A stretch of DNA of 64,000 bases from Pseudoalteromonas viridis (GTDB lineage Bacteria > Pseudomonadota > Gammaproteobacteria > Enterobacterales > Alteromonadaceae), in contig NZ_CP072425.1 of assembly GCF_017742995.1 (NCBI RefSeq), forward strand, positions 1,364,001 to 1,428,000. The letters run 5' to 3'. This document shows, in pieces, positions 1 to 8,548 of the stretch (its first letter is position 1; the number at the start of each line of letters is the position of its first letter). The notes beneath the pieces were generated by a model. That model was not told the origin of the DNA and searched no databases. It saw only the letters and a list, made by a program, of their open reading frames with translations. Position numbers and translations under genes: made by a program.

Positions 1-2
1 GC

Positions 3-3000
3 ATCCATTATAGCGGTTATACCGTCACCTTTAATTACCAGGCAGGCCCTGTGCGCAATCTGGCTTACAGCCTGGAGCCGACATCCTTGCCCATGTGGGC
101 AAAGGCCCAGTTGACGGATATTGAGGTCTTTAAAGATTGGATGCCACTGCATTACTATGACCTGCACTTTGAAAACGGTGCCAATGGGGTACGTCAGCTC
201 ACAAGTGTGCGGCATTGTAATAGCCCGGTGTCGCGCAGCGGCGCTCTGTGTAAACAGCCCATCCGGTTTGACTATGAAGACACCAAAACCTATCCACAGT
301 TGAATGCCTCGCATACGCTGATAAGCGCCGGCAGCAATGAAAAGATTGTGGCAACCAGTGTGCTCGATACCGATGGCAATGGTGAGCCGGAGCTGGCCAC
401 ACTTATTCAGCTGGAGGACACCGATAAGCATGAGTTGTGTCTGATTGACCGTGATGGTAACCAGTCTTGCCAGGTGATAGACACCAACACCCGCCTGGAG
501 CGCGTCCAGATGATGCCGTTTGATCATGAAGGTAATGGCACTCAGGGGCTATTGATCCAGACCAGCGAATCACGCAACGATGCCAGAAGTAGGTGGGTGT
601 ATTTCACGTTCAATGGTAATGGCTGGCAGGAGCAAGTGCTAACTGCGAGCGTTAGCATGGGGGCGGTCCGCATTGGCGATGCCAATGGCGATGGCCAGGA
701 CGATTTAATGTATACCGGCACAACAGCATATCAGCAGCCACGCCTGGTGCTGAACCGGGACATTTTCCGAGGCTTTCATCAGGACATTGCACGTGCGCTG
801 GAGCGCGATGCCCCATTTTATTTCATCGATATGAATTTTGACGGCAAGGCTGACCTGGTGACATCTGCCTGTTTGTCTGATGGGTGCAGTCAGGCCGGTA
901 AGTACGACATTATTAATGTTTTTTACAATCGCTATGACCCTGCTAACCATAAACACAAATTCGAGCGGGGGTCTAATTCTTCCCAGCGTGTTGTGCACAG
1001 CAGCCTGACGCCTTTGGATGTTAATGGTGATGGCACGTTGGATCTGATGTATCAGAATCAGGACGACGACTGGGAAATTGCCCTGGTACGCCCGTCACTG
1101 GGAGAGGGACTAAGATTTGACCTGGACGGGATCATAACACTGAGCGCCCCGGACAATGTCACTATAGACAGGGACATCGCAAAGTGGCCGCCACAGCTGG
1201 CCGACCTCAATGGTGATGGCCGCACAGAGCTGTATGTAACGGGTAAAACCAATAGTAAGCAGGAGTTTGGCCTGTACCGCTATGAGTTTGACCCGGCAAC
1301 GCGCACTTTTGTGACACCAGGCAGCATGGCTTATCGCCTGGATATGGCGCCTACTTACAATAACACGGTATTTTTTGCCGATATGGACGGTGACACCATC
1401 CCTGAGCTGGTGGCTCAGAATGGCTATAAAGTGACGCAGTACGGCAGAACCTACCAGCACAGTGCTGCCGGGCGCCTGCGTACCGTTACGCAGGGCCTGG
1501 GCAATCAGACCACAATCCGTTATGGCGCTATGTCTGACCCTGCTGTGTATCGCAAAGGCGATGCGGCCGTAACCGCACAAATGCAAGCCGACAGTGGCCT
1601 GAAAGTCACCGATCTGGCGGGTGGTTCAATGTTGGTTCGTGAGGTGCAAACCAGCGCTCTGGATACCCAAACGGGTGATACAACGCTGAGTGTGACTTAT
1701 CAGTATGAAGGTGCACGGGTACAGTTTGGTGGGCGCGGCTGGCTGGGCTTTGCAGCGCTGACCACCGACACCATCAAAGACGGGCTGCGCATTGCCACGC
1801 GCACAGAGTACGAGCAAGCGTTCCCGCTCACGGGGATGCCAAAACGCACCACCAAAACCCTGTACGAAGGGGGATATGCAAGGGTACTGAGCGATGCCAT
1901 GGACCGTTATAAAGCGACGCCAGCGCAGAGTGTACCGGGCAGTATCTACCAGGTGTACAATCAGGATAGTCGCACCTGTAGCGCACGCGTCAACAGCGAT
2001 TATTTCGTTGCCGGATATGATTGTAGCCAGACCAGCACCGAGCAGGACGACTATGGGAATGTGACAAATCTGGTTGTCAGCCAGTATGACATAGGCACTG
2101 CACAGGACTTCCTGCTGGCAGAGGAGCCGGCTGATGCCATCTCGACGGTCACGACCGTGAACGAGTATGGCACCGAGGCTGAACAACAGCTGGGCCGCCT
2201 GAAAAGTGCAACCGTTACGCATACCCGCCAGGGCCAGGACGAGGTGACGCGCAGCAGTGAGTTTACCTATATACAAAGTGGTGCTTTAAAGGGCTTACTA
2301 GAAACGGAGACGGTAGAGCCCAACGGCGCCTGCGATGCCTATCTGCAAACCACTTATGGGTATGATGGCTTTGGGAATCTCACCAGCAAGCAGTTGACCA
2401 GCAAAGAGGGCTGTGCAGATCCAATTGACCGGACCAGTACCACAACCTACGACAGCAGAGGCCGTTATGTGGTGTCGCAGTACAACGGAGTGTTCACAAC
2501 CCAACAAGTGATATCGCGTAATAAGTACGGCCAGATCAGCGAAGTGCTCAATGCTGATGGCGTATCTCAGTATACCGACTATGATGCGTTTGGCGGTGAG
2601 ATTGGCAGCCGTTCTCCAAGCGGGGCGCAGCAGCGCACCCTGCTGACCGACTGTCCATCAGGCGCGCCTGCTTACTGTGCGTTTGCCAGCGAAACCTATG
2701 TGAATACCGAGCTGTTAGCGCGCAGCTTCTTTGACCGCCTGGGCCGCACCCTTGGCAAAGAGCGCCTGACGCCCAAAGGCCAGTGGTTGCGCGATACAAC
2801 CCATTACGACAAGTTCGGCCGTGCGGTTGTCACCACGATGGCGGGCAGTGCATCCACCCATACACACTATGATGTGCTGGACCGGGTGACTCAGGTGGAG
2901 GACAATCAGTCTGGACTGCTCACAACACTAACGGTTTCTGACCGCACCACCACGACCACCATCAGTGGTGCTATTCCGGGTGGCGAACAGAAGACCGTGG

Positions 3001-5888
3001 TTACCCACAATGCTCATGGTGAGAAAGACACGGTAACCGATCCCAGCGACCAGGTGCTTACCTACACTTATAACGTGCTGGGTCAGCTGGCAACGGTTCA
3101 ATCTTCGGCAGATGGCAACGCCACACTGATCTCCAACACCTACAACCTGATCACAGGCCGTAAAGCGCGCACCGAGGATGTCGACCGCGGCAACTGGCAG
3201 TACACCTACAATGCACTGGGTGAGCTGTTGACGCAAACCGACGCCAACGGCACCAAACAGAGCTTTGAATATGACAGCCTGGGCCGTAAAACCGCGCTAA
3301 AAATTAACGATGTGGTTGATAGCCAGTGGCATTACGACACCGACAACCCCTGGCGTCTGGATAGCGAGCAGCGCGGCAGCTGGGCGCGGTCGTACCTGTA
3401 CGATGCCCTGGGGCGTCAGGTGGCGTCGGTCACCGATTTAGAAAGTACGCTGAGCTGTAAAGATCAAGTCAGCTACGAGCCAGCTACTAAAGATGTGCGG
3501 ATAACAGACGCGCTGGCCTCCATACATGACGCTAAGTGTGTGGTGCAGCTGACCACCTTTGATGAGTATGGCCGGGTGTTCCAGCAGTTTGATGATTACC
3601 GGCGTACCCGCGAGCGTGGCCGCTTTGTAGAGGCACGTGGCCAGCGCTTGTATTACCGCGCAGGACAGGTGTATCAGAAGCAGGAAGCACGCGAAGGAGA
3701 CGCCGGACAAATCTACTATGTTGCAGAGTCTGAAGACAGTGCGGGACGCATTACCGGCTATAAAAAAGGCCACTTCAGTATGGTGGTGGGCTATGACAAG
3801 CGTGGCAACCTCAATGCGCTGGGCATCAATGACGCCAGTACTTACAGCTATATTCAGCAGCACAGTTACACCTTTGATGCGCTGGGGAACCTGACCAGCC
3901 GGGCCCTGACTGGTGAAGCAACCCCGACCACTTTTGGGTACGATGTACTGAATCGGGTTACCAAAGTAAATGGCGAGGAGCGTTATGGCTACGATGCCAA
4001 TGGTAATCTCAAGAGCAAAGACGGCTGGACGCAAAAGTATGGCAAGGCAGGTGACCCCTTACATGCCATCTATGAGCGGGTTAAAGGGTCGCAGACAGAG
4101 GCCTTCAGCTACGATGCCAACGGTAACCAGCTGTCTGCAACGGTGCACCTGAACGGCCGTACCCACACACGCACGCTGGATTACAACGCCCGCAATAAGG
4201 TCACCCAAATCAGCCAAAATGGTGAGGTGATAAACTTTGCGTATGATGCCAATAACCGCCGCTACAAGCGCACTGAGGGCAGTAAAACCATTTACTATGT
4301 GGGCGCGCTGGAGATTGTCGATGAAGGCGCCAGTGGTGAGTTTGCGAACCAGAAGTACATACGCCGCAGCATTAACGGCGACGCGGTGCAAACCTACCAC
4401 CCCAATGGCCAGGCCAGCCTGCAATGGCTGTTCACCGACCATCAGGGCTCAGTGGTGGCGATCACCGACTACGCCGGTAAGTTCCTCAAACGCTTTAAAT
4501 ACGATGTGTTTGGTAAACAAAGCGAGATAGTCAGACCGCCCAGCAGCGACGCCAGCTACACTGACTGGTCCACCGCCACCCTGGGGATATTTACCCGGGT
4601 ACCGGCAAACAACCGCAGCTACACCGGCCATGAGCCCATCACGCTCGGTGGCGACAACCGCATCATTCATATGAATGGTCGGATCTACGATGCAGATACC
4701 GGACGATTTATGCAGGCAGATCCGGTGGTGCAGGCGCCGAGTAATTTGCAGAGTTACAACGCGTACAGCTATGTACTGAACAATCCGCTTAGTCGGATTG
4801 ATCCAAGTGGTTATATTTCACTGAACCCGTTTAAGAAAATAACCAGAAATCTAATCCGTGGTGCCGTCAAAATATTTGGTGCAGAGCTGACCAGTATTGC
4901 AGGGAATGTAGCCTCTATATTCTGTGGTCCGGCTGTAGCTGCGTGCGCAGGTGCCTGGAACTACGAATTTACCCGGGCAATGGGAGGGTCCTCATCACAG
5001 GCGTTTAAGGCTGGAGCAATCGCTGCTGTTACTGCTCAGGCTTTCAGATCTATTGGTGAGCATTTTAGCGCGATGTCTTCTGATAACTTGCTGGCTGCAA
5101 AACATGGTATTGGTAATGTGACTTACGATTTTGGTGGCTTGTCATTAACTCGTGGTCAGATCGCTGCTCAGATTGCTTCACATGCTATCGTAGGGGGAAT
5201 ATCAGCTTCTGTAAGTGGTGGCAAGTTTGGCCATGGGTTTCTCAGTGCCGGTATAACCAAGGGAGCCGGTGGTGCGTTCCTGCCTGGCGGCGCAGGCCTG
5301 AGTGCTATCCAGATAGCAAAAGGTACGGTAGTCTCGTCGATTATTGGTGGTACAGTCTCAGCAATTACTGGCGGTAAGTTTGCTAATGGTGCTCGTACTG
5401 GGGCCATGCAGTTCTTGTTGAATCAGGTGGGTGAGTCGATTAGGGATATTTACAGATCTTTCGGTGTATATACGTCCAGTGATAAAGTTGTAGGTTTCAT
5501 AAAAGGCTGGGAAAGCTTCAAGGCTAGCCCATATAAAGTATTGAATTCCGATGGTGAGCCTACTGGAAATTGGACCGTTGGGTATGGTCATGAAATATCA
5601 AATGAAGAGTACTTAAGCGGTTCATATAACAATATTTCTGAAGAAAGAGCAATGGAGTTACTGATGAGTGACATTGCGGCAGCTGAGGTTCGTGTAAACC
5701 GGTTTATAGCTAATAATGGTGGAACCAAATTGAACCAGAATCAATATGATGCGTTCGTTAGTTTATCTATGAATGCAGGCTATATAGGGAGGTTTCCAAG
5801 CCTATCATCGAACTTTTCACAAGCGAATCATGGTGGAGTAGCGTTTGAGTTTTTGGATATAACAAACGGGGGGTATCTGGGTTGGTGA
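3..5888 (+). CDS. TcdB/Rhs-type polymorphic toxin with GH24 lysozyme tip (5' end outside window)
   Basis: The frame is open to the window edge, so the GTG at 51 is not the true start and this is a 3' part of a larger gene. In order: FG-GAP/VCBS-like repeats rich in DxNGDG (about 350-1450), a TcdB-like middle part (about 1470-2000), YD repeats (about 2000-4650), the Rhs core signature RIYDADTGRFMQADP followed by DPSGY (4671-4815), a Gly/Ala-rich hydrophobic linker with repeated GGKF motifs, then a lysozyme domain from about 5480. The GH24 Glu lies in GWESF (codon 5511) and the Thr in WTVGYGH (codon 5574). By family knowledge the YD repeats form a shell around a toxic tip delivered to rival cells; GH24 cuts peptidoglycan. 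The tip ends early through a frameshift at 5868-5873. The tip is more AT-rich than the core, as usual for swapped tips. Confidence 0.9.
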   Translation: MHYSGYTVTFNYQAGPVRNLAYSLEPTSLPMWAKAQLTDIEVFKDWMPLHYYDLHFENGANGVRQLTSVRHCNSPVSRSGALCKQPIRFDYEDTKTYPQLNASHTLISAGSNEKIVATSVLDTDGNGEPELATLIQLEDTDKHELCLIDRDGNQSCQVIDTNTRLERVQMMPFDHEGNGTQGLLIQTSESRNDARSRWVYFTFNGNGWQEQVLTASVSMGAVRIGDANGDGQDDLMYTGTTAYQQPRLVLNRDIFRGFHQDIARALERDAPFYFIDMNFDGKADLVTSACLSDGCSQAGKYDIINVFYNRYDPANHKHKFERGSNSSQRVVHSSLTPLDVNGDGTLDLMYQNQDDDWEIALVRPSLGEGLRFDLDGIITLSAPDNVTIDRDIAKWPPQLADLNGDGRTELYVTGKTNSKQEFGLYRYEFDPATRTFVTPGSMAYRLDMAPTYNNTVFFADMDGDTIPELVAQNGYKVTQYGRTYQHSAAGRLRTVTQGLGNQTTIRYGAMSDPAVYRKGDAAVTAQMQADSGLKVTDLAGGSMLVREVQTSALDTQTGDTTLSVTYQYEGARVQFGGRGWLGFAALTTDTIKDGLRIATRTEYEQAFPLTGMPKRTTKTLYEGGYARVLSDAMDRYKATPAQSVPGSIYQVYNQDSRTCSARVNSDYFVAGYDCSQTSTEQDDYGNVTNLVVSQYDIGTAQDFLLAEEPADAISTVTTVNEYGTEAEQQLGRLKSATVTHTRQGQDEVTRSSEFTYIQSGALKGLLETETVEPNGACDAYLQTTYGYDGFGNLTSKQLTSKEGCADPIDRTSTTTYDSRGRYVVSQYNGVFTTQQVISRNKYGQISEVLNADGVSQYTDYDAFGGEIGSRSPSGAQQRTLLTDCPSGAPAYCAFASETYVNTELLARSFFDRLGRTLGKERLTPKGQWLRDTTHYDKFGRAVVTTMAGSASTHTHYDVLDRVTQVEDNQSGLLTTLTVSDRTTTTTISGAIPGGEQKTVVTHNAHGEKDTVTDPSDQVLTYTYNVLGQLATVQSSADGNATLISNTYNLITGRKARTEDVDRGNWQYTYNALGELLTQTDANGTKQSFEYDSLGRKTALKINDVVDSQWHYDTDNPWRLDSEQRGSWARSYLYDALGRQVASVTDLESTLSCKDQVSYEPATKDVRITDALASIHDAKCVVQLTTFDEYGRVFQQFDDYRRTRERGRFVEARGQRLYYRAGQVYQKQEAREGDAGQIYYVAESEDSAGRITGYKKGHFSMVVGYDKRGNLNALGINDASTYSYIQQHSYTFDALGNLTSRALTGEATPTTFGYDVLNRVTKVNGEERYGYDANGNLKSKDGWTQKYGKAGDPLHAIYERVKGSQTEAFSYDANGNQLSATVHLNGRTHTRTLDYNARNKVTQISQNGEVINFAYDANNRRYKRTEGSKTIYYVGALEIVDEGASGEFANQKYIRRSINGDAVQTYHPNGQASLQWLFTDHQGSVVAITDYAGKFLKRFKYDVFGKQSEIVRPPSSDASYTDWSTATLGIFTRVPANNRSYTGHEPITLGGDNRIIHMNGRIYDADTGRFMQADPVVQAPSNLQSYNAYSYVLNNPLSRIDPSGYISLNPFKKITRNLIRGAVKIFGAELTSIAGNVASIFCGPAVAACAGAWNYEFTRAMGGSSSQAFKAGAIAAVTAQAFRSIGEHFSAMSSDNLLAAKHGIGNVTYDFGGLSLTRGQIAAQIASHAIVGGISASVSGGKFGHGFLSAGITKGAGGAFLPGGAGLSAIQIAKGTVVSSIIGGTVSAITGGKFANGARTGAMQFLLNQVGESIRDIYRSFGVYTSSDKVVGFIKGWESFKASPYKVLNSDGEPTGNWTVGYGHEISNEEYLSGSYNNISEERAMELLMSDIAAAEVRVNRFIANNGGTKLNQNQYDAFVSLSMNAGYIGRFPSLSSNFSQANHGGVAFEFLDITNGGYLGW

Positions 5889-5947
5889 AAAGAAGAACCG
5901 CAGAATATAACATGTACCTCAACGGCGATTATTCGGGGAGACCATAG
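5873..5947 (+). other. Out-of-frame continuation of the GH24 lysozyme C-terminus
   Basis: Read one frame back from the upstream gene, this stretch encodes V-S-G-L-V-K-R-R-T-A-E followed by YNMYLNGDYSGRP and a TAG at 5945-5947. GGxxxGLVxRRxxE is the usual end of phage-type GH24 lysozymes, so this is the displaced tail of the toxin above. The switch point is the G run at 5868-5873. One extra G, or a -1 ribosomal slip, would join it to the main frame and add about 25 residues. Confidence 0.8.
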
Positions 5948-5949
5948 GA

Positions 5950-6636
5950 ATGAGAATAGCAGTTGTTTTATTATTATTTTTTCAAGCAGCTTCTTATGCA
6001 CAATGCTCAAATGTTAAGGCACTTAAAAGTATGATGACTAGTTCAAACTTTGAATATCTTAGCGAGCATCTTAAGTACCCTATAAACGCTAGAGTGGGTG
6101 GTTCTAGTGTCAAAGTGATAAACAGTAGGGTGCTTGTTGCGATTTCGAAGTCTATTTTTACTCAAGATTTTATATCGCAAGTTGAGACAATGAGTGAAGA
6201 TGAGTTTGCATTTGAATTTGGTGTAAATAAACCTGAATGTACTCTTAGTTCACTAGAGCTGACCGTAGATTCAGAAGAGTTGCGATATGCTAGGTCTGGT
6301 ATAAGCTCAAGCAGAAAGTTGTTTAAATTTTTGGAAATGATAAACCAGACCATTGATGCAAAGCGTTACAGTGATTTGGAAAATATATTCTGGTTTCCTT
6401 TCTATATTGAACATGGGGAGGCCCTGATTAAAATTGAGAATAGCCATGACTATTCATCCAATGAAGAACTGATATTTTCACCTGAATTGAGCTTGGTTCT
6501 AAAAAAGTCACTAGAAAACAAGGCTTTTATTGAGGATAGTAATGGATTGATTTTGGACAAGAAAGGGAGTGTTTGGATTGTTGAGCGACATGGCAGTTTA
6601 TATCTTCAGGTTTTGAGTTTAGAAGTTGGAAAATAA
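5950..6636 (+). CDS. Probable periplasmic immunity protein for the lysozyme tip
   Basis: A 228-aa protein of no family I recognise. The N-terminus is a clear signal peptide: a short basic start, VVLLLFFQAAS, then a likely cleavage after SYA. The rest is soluble and mildly acidic. It begins two bases after the TAG that would end the restored lysozyme frame, with GGGGAG at 5935-5940 as ribosome site. Position directly behind an Rhs tip implies an immunity role, and export fits because the toxin's target is peptidoglycan. The base composition is clearly AT-richer than the Rhs core. The immunity role is inferred from position and signal peptide only. Confidence 0.65.
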   Translation: MRIAVVLLLFFQAASYAQCSNVKALKSMMTSSNFEYLSEHLKYPINARVGGSSVKVINSRVLVAISKSIFTQDFISQVETMSEDEFAFEFGVNKPECTLSSLELTVDSEELRYARSGISSSRKLFKFLEMINQTIDAKRYSDLENIFWFPFYIEHGEALIKIENSHDYSSNEELIFSPELSLVLKKSLENKAFIEDSNGLILDKKGSVWIVERHGSLYLQVLSLEVGK

Positions 6637-6674
6637 GCTCTGTCAGATGAGTAGAGCTTAAGATAGCACGTATC

Positions 6675-6908
6675 CTGCACAGGCGCTCTTTGAGCGCCTT
6701 TTTTCTGTGCAATCACGCCAGCGCGGTGTGCAGTGGAAATCAGCGCGGGCATGCACAATAGACCAGCGGAGGGGGCATTTGCGGCCAGTCCCACCAATTG
6801 GCTGTGCTGCCGAAATTGATGGCTCGCGCTGGCAGTCACTGCATAGTTCTACTTATTTGGTCTGCTTATCACGCTGTTTTTATTTGCACTCATGATTGGA
6901 GGCGTTGA
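6675..6908. repeat. Rhs-module 3' flank repeat, copy 1
   Basis: This segment, from the terminator through TGTGCARTCACGCCAGC to the 3' end of the unknown 325-aa gene, recurs at about 19196-19440 with few differences. Only its first 60 or so bases recur at 15702-15765, where a hairpin repeat cuts it off. It has no convincing ORF; a small RNA cannot be excluded. Confidence 0.75.
6682..6704 (+). terminator. Rho-independent terminator after module 1
   Basis: GGCGCTC (6682-6688), loop TTT, GAGCGCC (6692-6698), then six Ts. It ends the toxin/immunity transcript. Versions of the same hairpin follow the other two Rhs modules at 15708 and 19206. Confidence 0.85.
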
Positions 6909-7867
6909 AGGTACTTGATGCTGCGTAGTATTTTTGGCAACCAACCATTGCTATGATCTTCAGAGTGACCGTGTTTCAGCCCGGCAATACCCGCTTTTAC
7001 CCATCCTTGGTCAGAGCTGCTATATAGATTGATAAACAACATTTTATTAAATGTATCATCATGAATTAAACCGAGCGATACCATGTCTTGTGCAACGTCC
7101 CGGTAATATTCACTCAGTGCTTTCAGGTAACCAGGCTGGACAGGAGTGAAATAATGGCAGATCTGAATATATTCAGATGGATCTATACCTTTTCTGATAT
7201 CATAACTGTACATTCCTTCTTCAATTTGCTTCTTTGTTTTGGGGAAAAACAACTCGTACACATAGTCATATAACTTTGACTGAATAAAACTAAATGGTGT
7301 AAATGTGGTGAGTTGCATAAAGTGCTGGTGTGAAAATATCTCCAGATGCATTTTGTTGTAACCAGGGACGAGTGACAACAAGAGTAAGCAAGTAAATGCA
7401 TCCGGCGTTATGAAATTGGTAATGTGCCGCAGTTGACTTGCGTTTATGTGCTGAGTGCGACTGGGGTGAGCTAAATCAGTATTTGGTTCAAGAATTTTAC
7501 AAGTGACTCGTGGGTCCAGAGAGTACAGAAATGAATCTATATTTTTCACGCATTGTTCAGGGTTGTTCAGCAGACTCCACAGCGGATTAAGCAGGCATCC
7601 AGATGCCCCCGGAACCAGGTTATCTAGCAGCTGAATTTTAGTCATACTGCCAACTGGGCTCTCGTTCCATTTTTTATATAAAAAACTGGCAGAGCAATTT
7701 CCTATCTTTCGCTTTTCAATCAGAGCGCTTAACTGATTCAAGCTGTTCAACCTGAGTCGAGTCAGTATTAATCCGAGCCAGTATCGGGTTGCCAATAGCT
7801 TAATTTCTCTTTTAAGGGCCCTGAATTGAGTCAAATCTATTCTCTGCTCTAAGTTTGGCACGCGCAT
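6890..7867 (-). CDS. Unknown 325-aa protein, copy 1 of a duplicated gene
   Basis: I do not recognise this family. The frame is open to 7951, but I place the start at the ATG at 7867. GGAG lies six bases upstream, and in the second copy (19425-20402) the sequence before this ATG carries a shift and a stop, so it is leader rather than coding. Both copies are then exactly 325 aa and clearly alike along their length. The protein looks soluble and mostly helical, with no signal peptide or membrane segment. It is transcribed away from a small HTH gene at 8059. Its repeated place behind Rhs modules suggests it travels with them; a role in regulation or mobility would be a guess. Confidence 0.7.
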   Translation of the reverse strand: MRVPNLEQRIDLTQFRALKREIKLLATRYWLGLILTRLRLNSLNQLSALIEKRKIGNCSASFLYKKWNESPVGSMTKIQLLDNLVPGASGCLLNPLWSLLNNPEQCVKNIDSFLYSLDPRVTCKILEPNTDLAHPSRTQHINASQLRHITNFITPDAFTCLLLLSLVPGYNKMHLEIFSHQHFMQLTTFTPFSFIQSKLYDYVYELFFPKTKKQIEEGMYSYDIRKGIDPSEYIQICHYFTPVQPGYLKALSEYYRDVAQDMVSLGLIHDDTFNKMLFINLYSSSDQGWVKAGIAGLKHGHSEDHSNGWLPKILRSIKYLQRLQS

Positions 7868-8058
7868 GAATAACTCCAAGAAAAATTTATTAACGTTCTG
7901 ATTATTATGCTTTTTAATGTTTTTTCGCAGCGAATTCATTCCATAAAGCATAGTACAGAAGACAGTTTTCGCAGGTGTGTATAGGGTCTACACTTTGTTT
8001 TAGTCTCTAACAATGTATGACAAGCGATATGACGGCTGATTCAGATGGGAGTAAAAAT

Positions 8059-8298
8059 ATGCATATGTTGGCTGAAGAGTTTGAAACACAGCTATTACAG
8101 CTTTACGGCTCTCCAATTTTATCTGGAGAAAATTTGAGGACGGTATTGGGTTACTCGAGTCTTGATGCGTTCAGGCAGGCAATGCACCGAAAAACAGTAC
8201 CCGTGCCCTTATACACGATGGAAAATCGTCGGGGTCGTTATGCGTATGTCAAAGATGTGGCTGATTACCTGGCAACCATGCGCCATAAGCAGCCGTAG
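8059..8298 (+). CDS. Small HTH-type DNA-binding protein, copy 1
   Basis: A 79-aa protein ending in a segment like small winged-HTH or excisionase-type regulators: GYSSLDAFRQA, then VPLYTMENRRGRYAYVKDVADYL. A frame-compatible ATG lies at 8017, but GGGAG at 8047-8051 sits seven bases before the ATG at 8059, and in the second copy the 8017 ATG is lost. It is divergent from the 325-aa gene with about 190 bp between, so it may control that gene. The second copy, at 20595, is cut short by a hairpin repeat. Confidence 0.6.
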   Translation: MHMLAEEFETQLLQLYGSPILSGENLRTVLGYSSLDAFRQAMHRKTVPVPLYTMENRRGRYAYVKDVADYLATMRHKQP

Positions 8299-8548
8299 CA
8301 CACACTGTAATTGATATTGGGGAGGTGATTACTCGACGAGTTTATTAGTAATTAACCCTTTTCCAAGGCACAGATAGCGAAAAAGCCAGCATTTTGCCGA
8401 TGCTGACTTCTTCTGGGTTGTCGAAATTTGATTGGCTCGACACCTTAATTAAAGCTGTCCAGCGCCAGACTGTCAAGCTGGGTGACATATCCGGCCTGGG
8501 CGTTTATGTGCCTTGATTTCGTTATTTCAGAAATTAAGGAGTCCTATT
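8299..8548. other. Gene-free stretch before istA, likely holding the left end of the IS21-type element
   Basis: No ORF of note. A hairpin CAGCAT/ATGCTG with a 7-base loop lies at 8387-8405 and is preceded by five As. GTCGA and TCGAC occur as a spaced inverted pair near 8418-8439. I could not match a terminal repeat here with one right of 12486, so the left end is unplaced. AAGGAG just before 8549 is the istA ribosome site. Confidence 0.4.

Noticed and set aside
51..53. GTG as start of the first Rhs gene
   Set aside because: The frame is open to the window edge and the preceding codons read as protein, so the gene starts outside the window.
1110..1586. Long antisense ORFs under the Rhs gene, also 1626-2276, 3438-4034 and 16455-17051
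   Set aside because: Shadows of a GC-rich repetitive coding frame; no ribosome sites or family features.
7868..7951. N-terminal extension of the 325-aa gene to 7951
   Set aside because: The paralogous copy has a shift and a stop in this part, and GGAG directly precedes the internal ATG.
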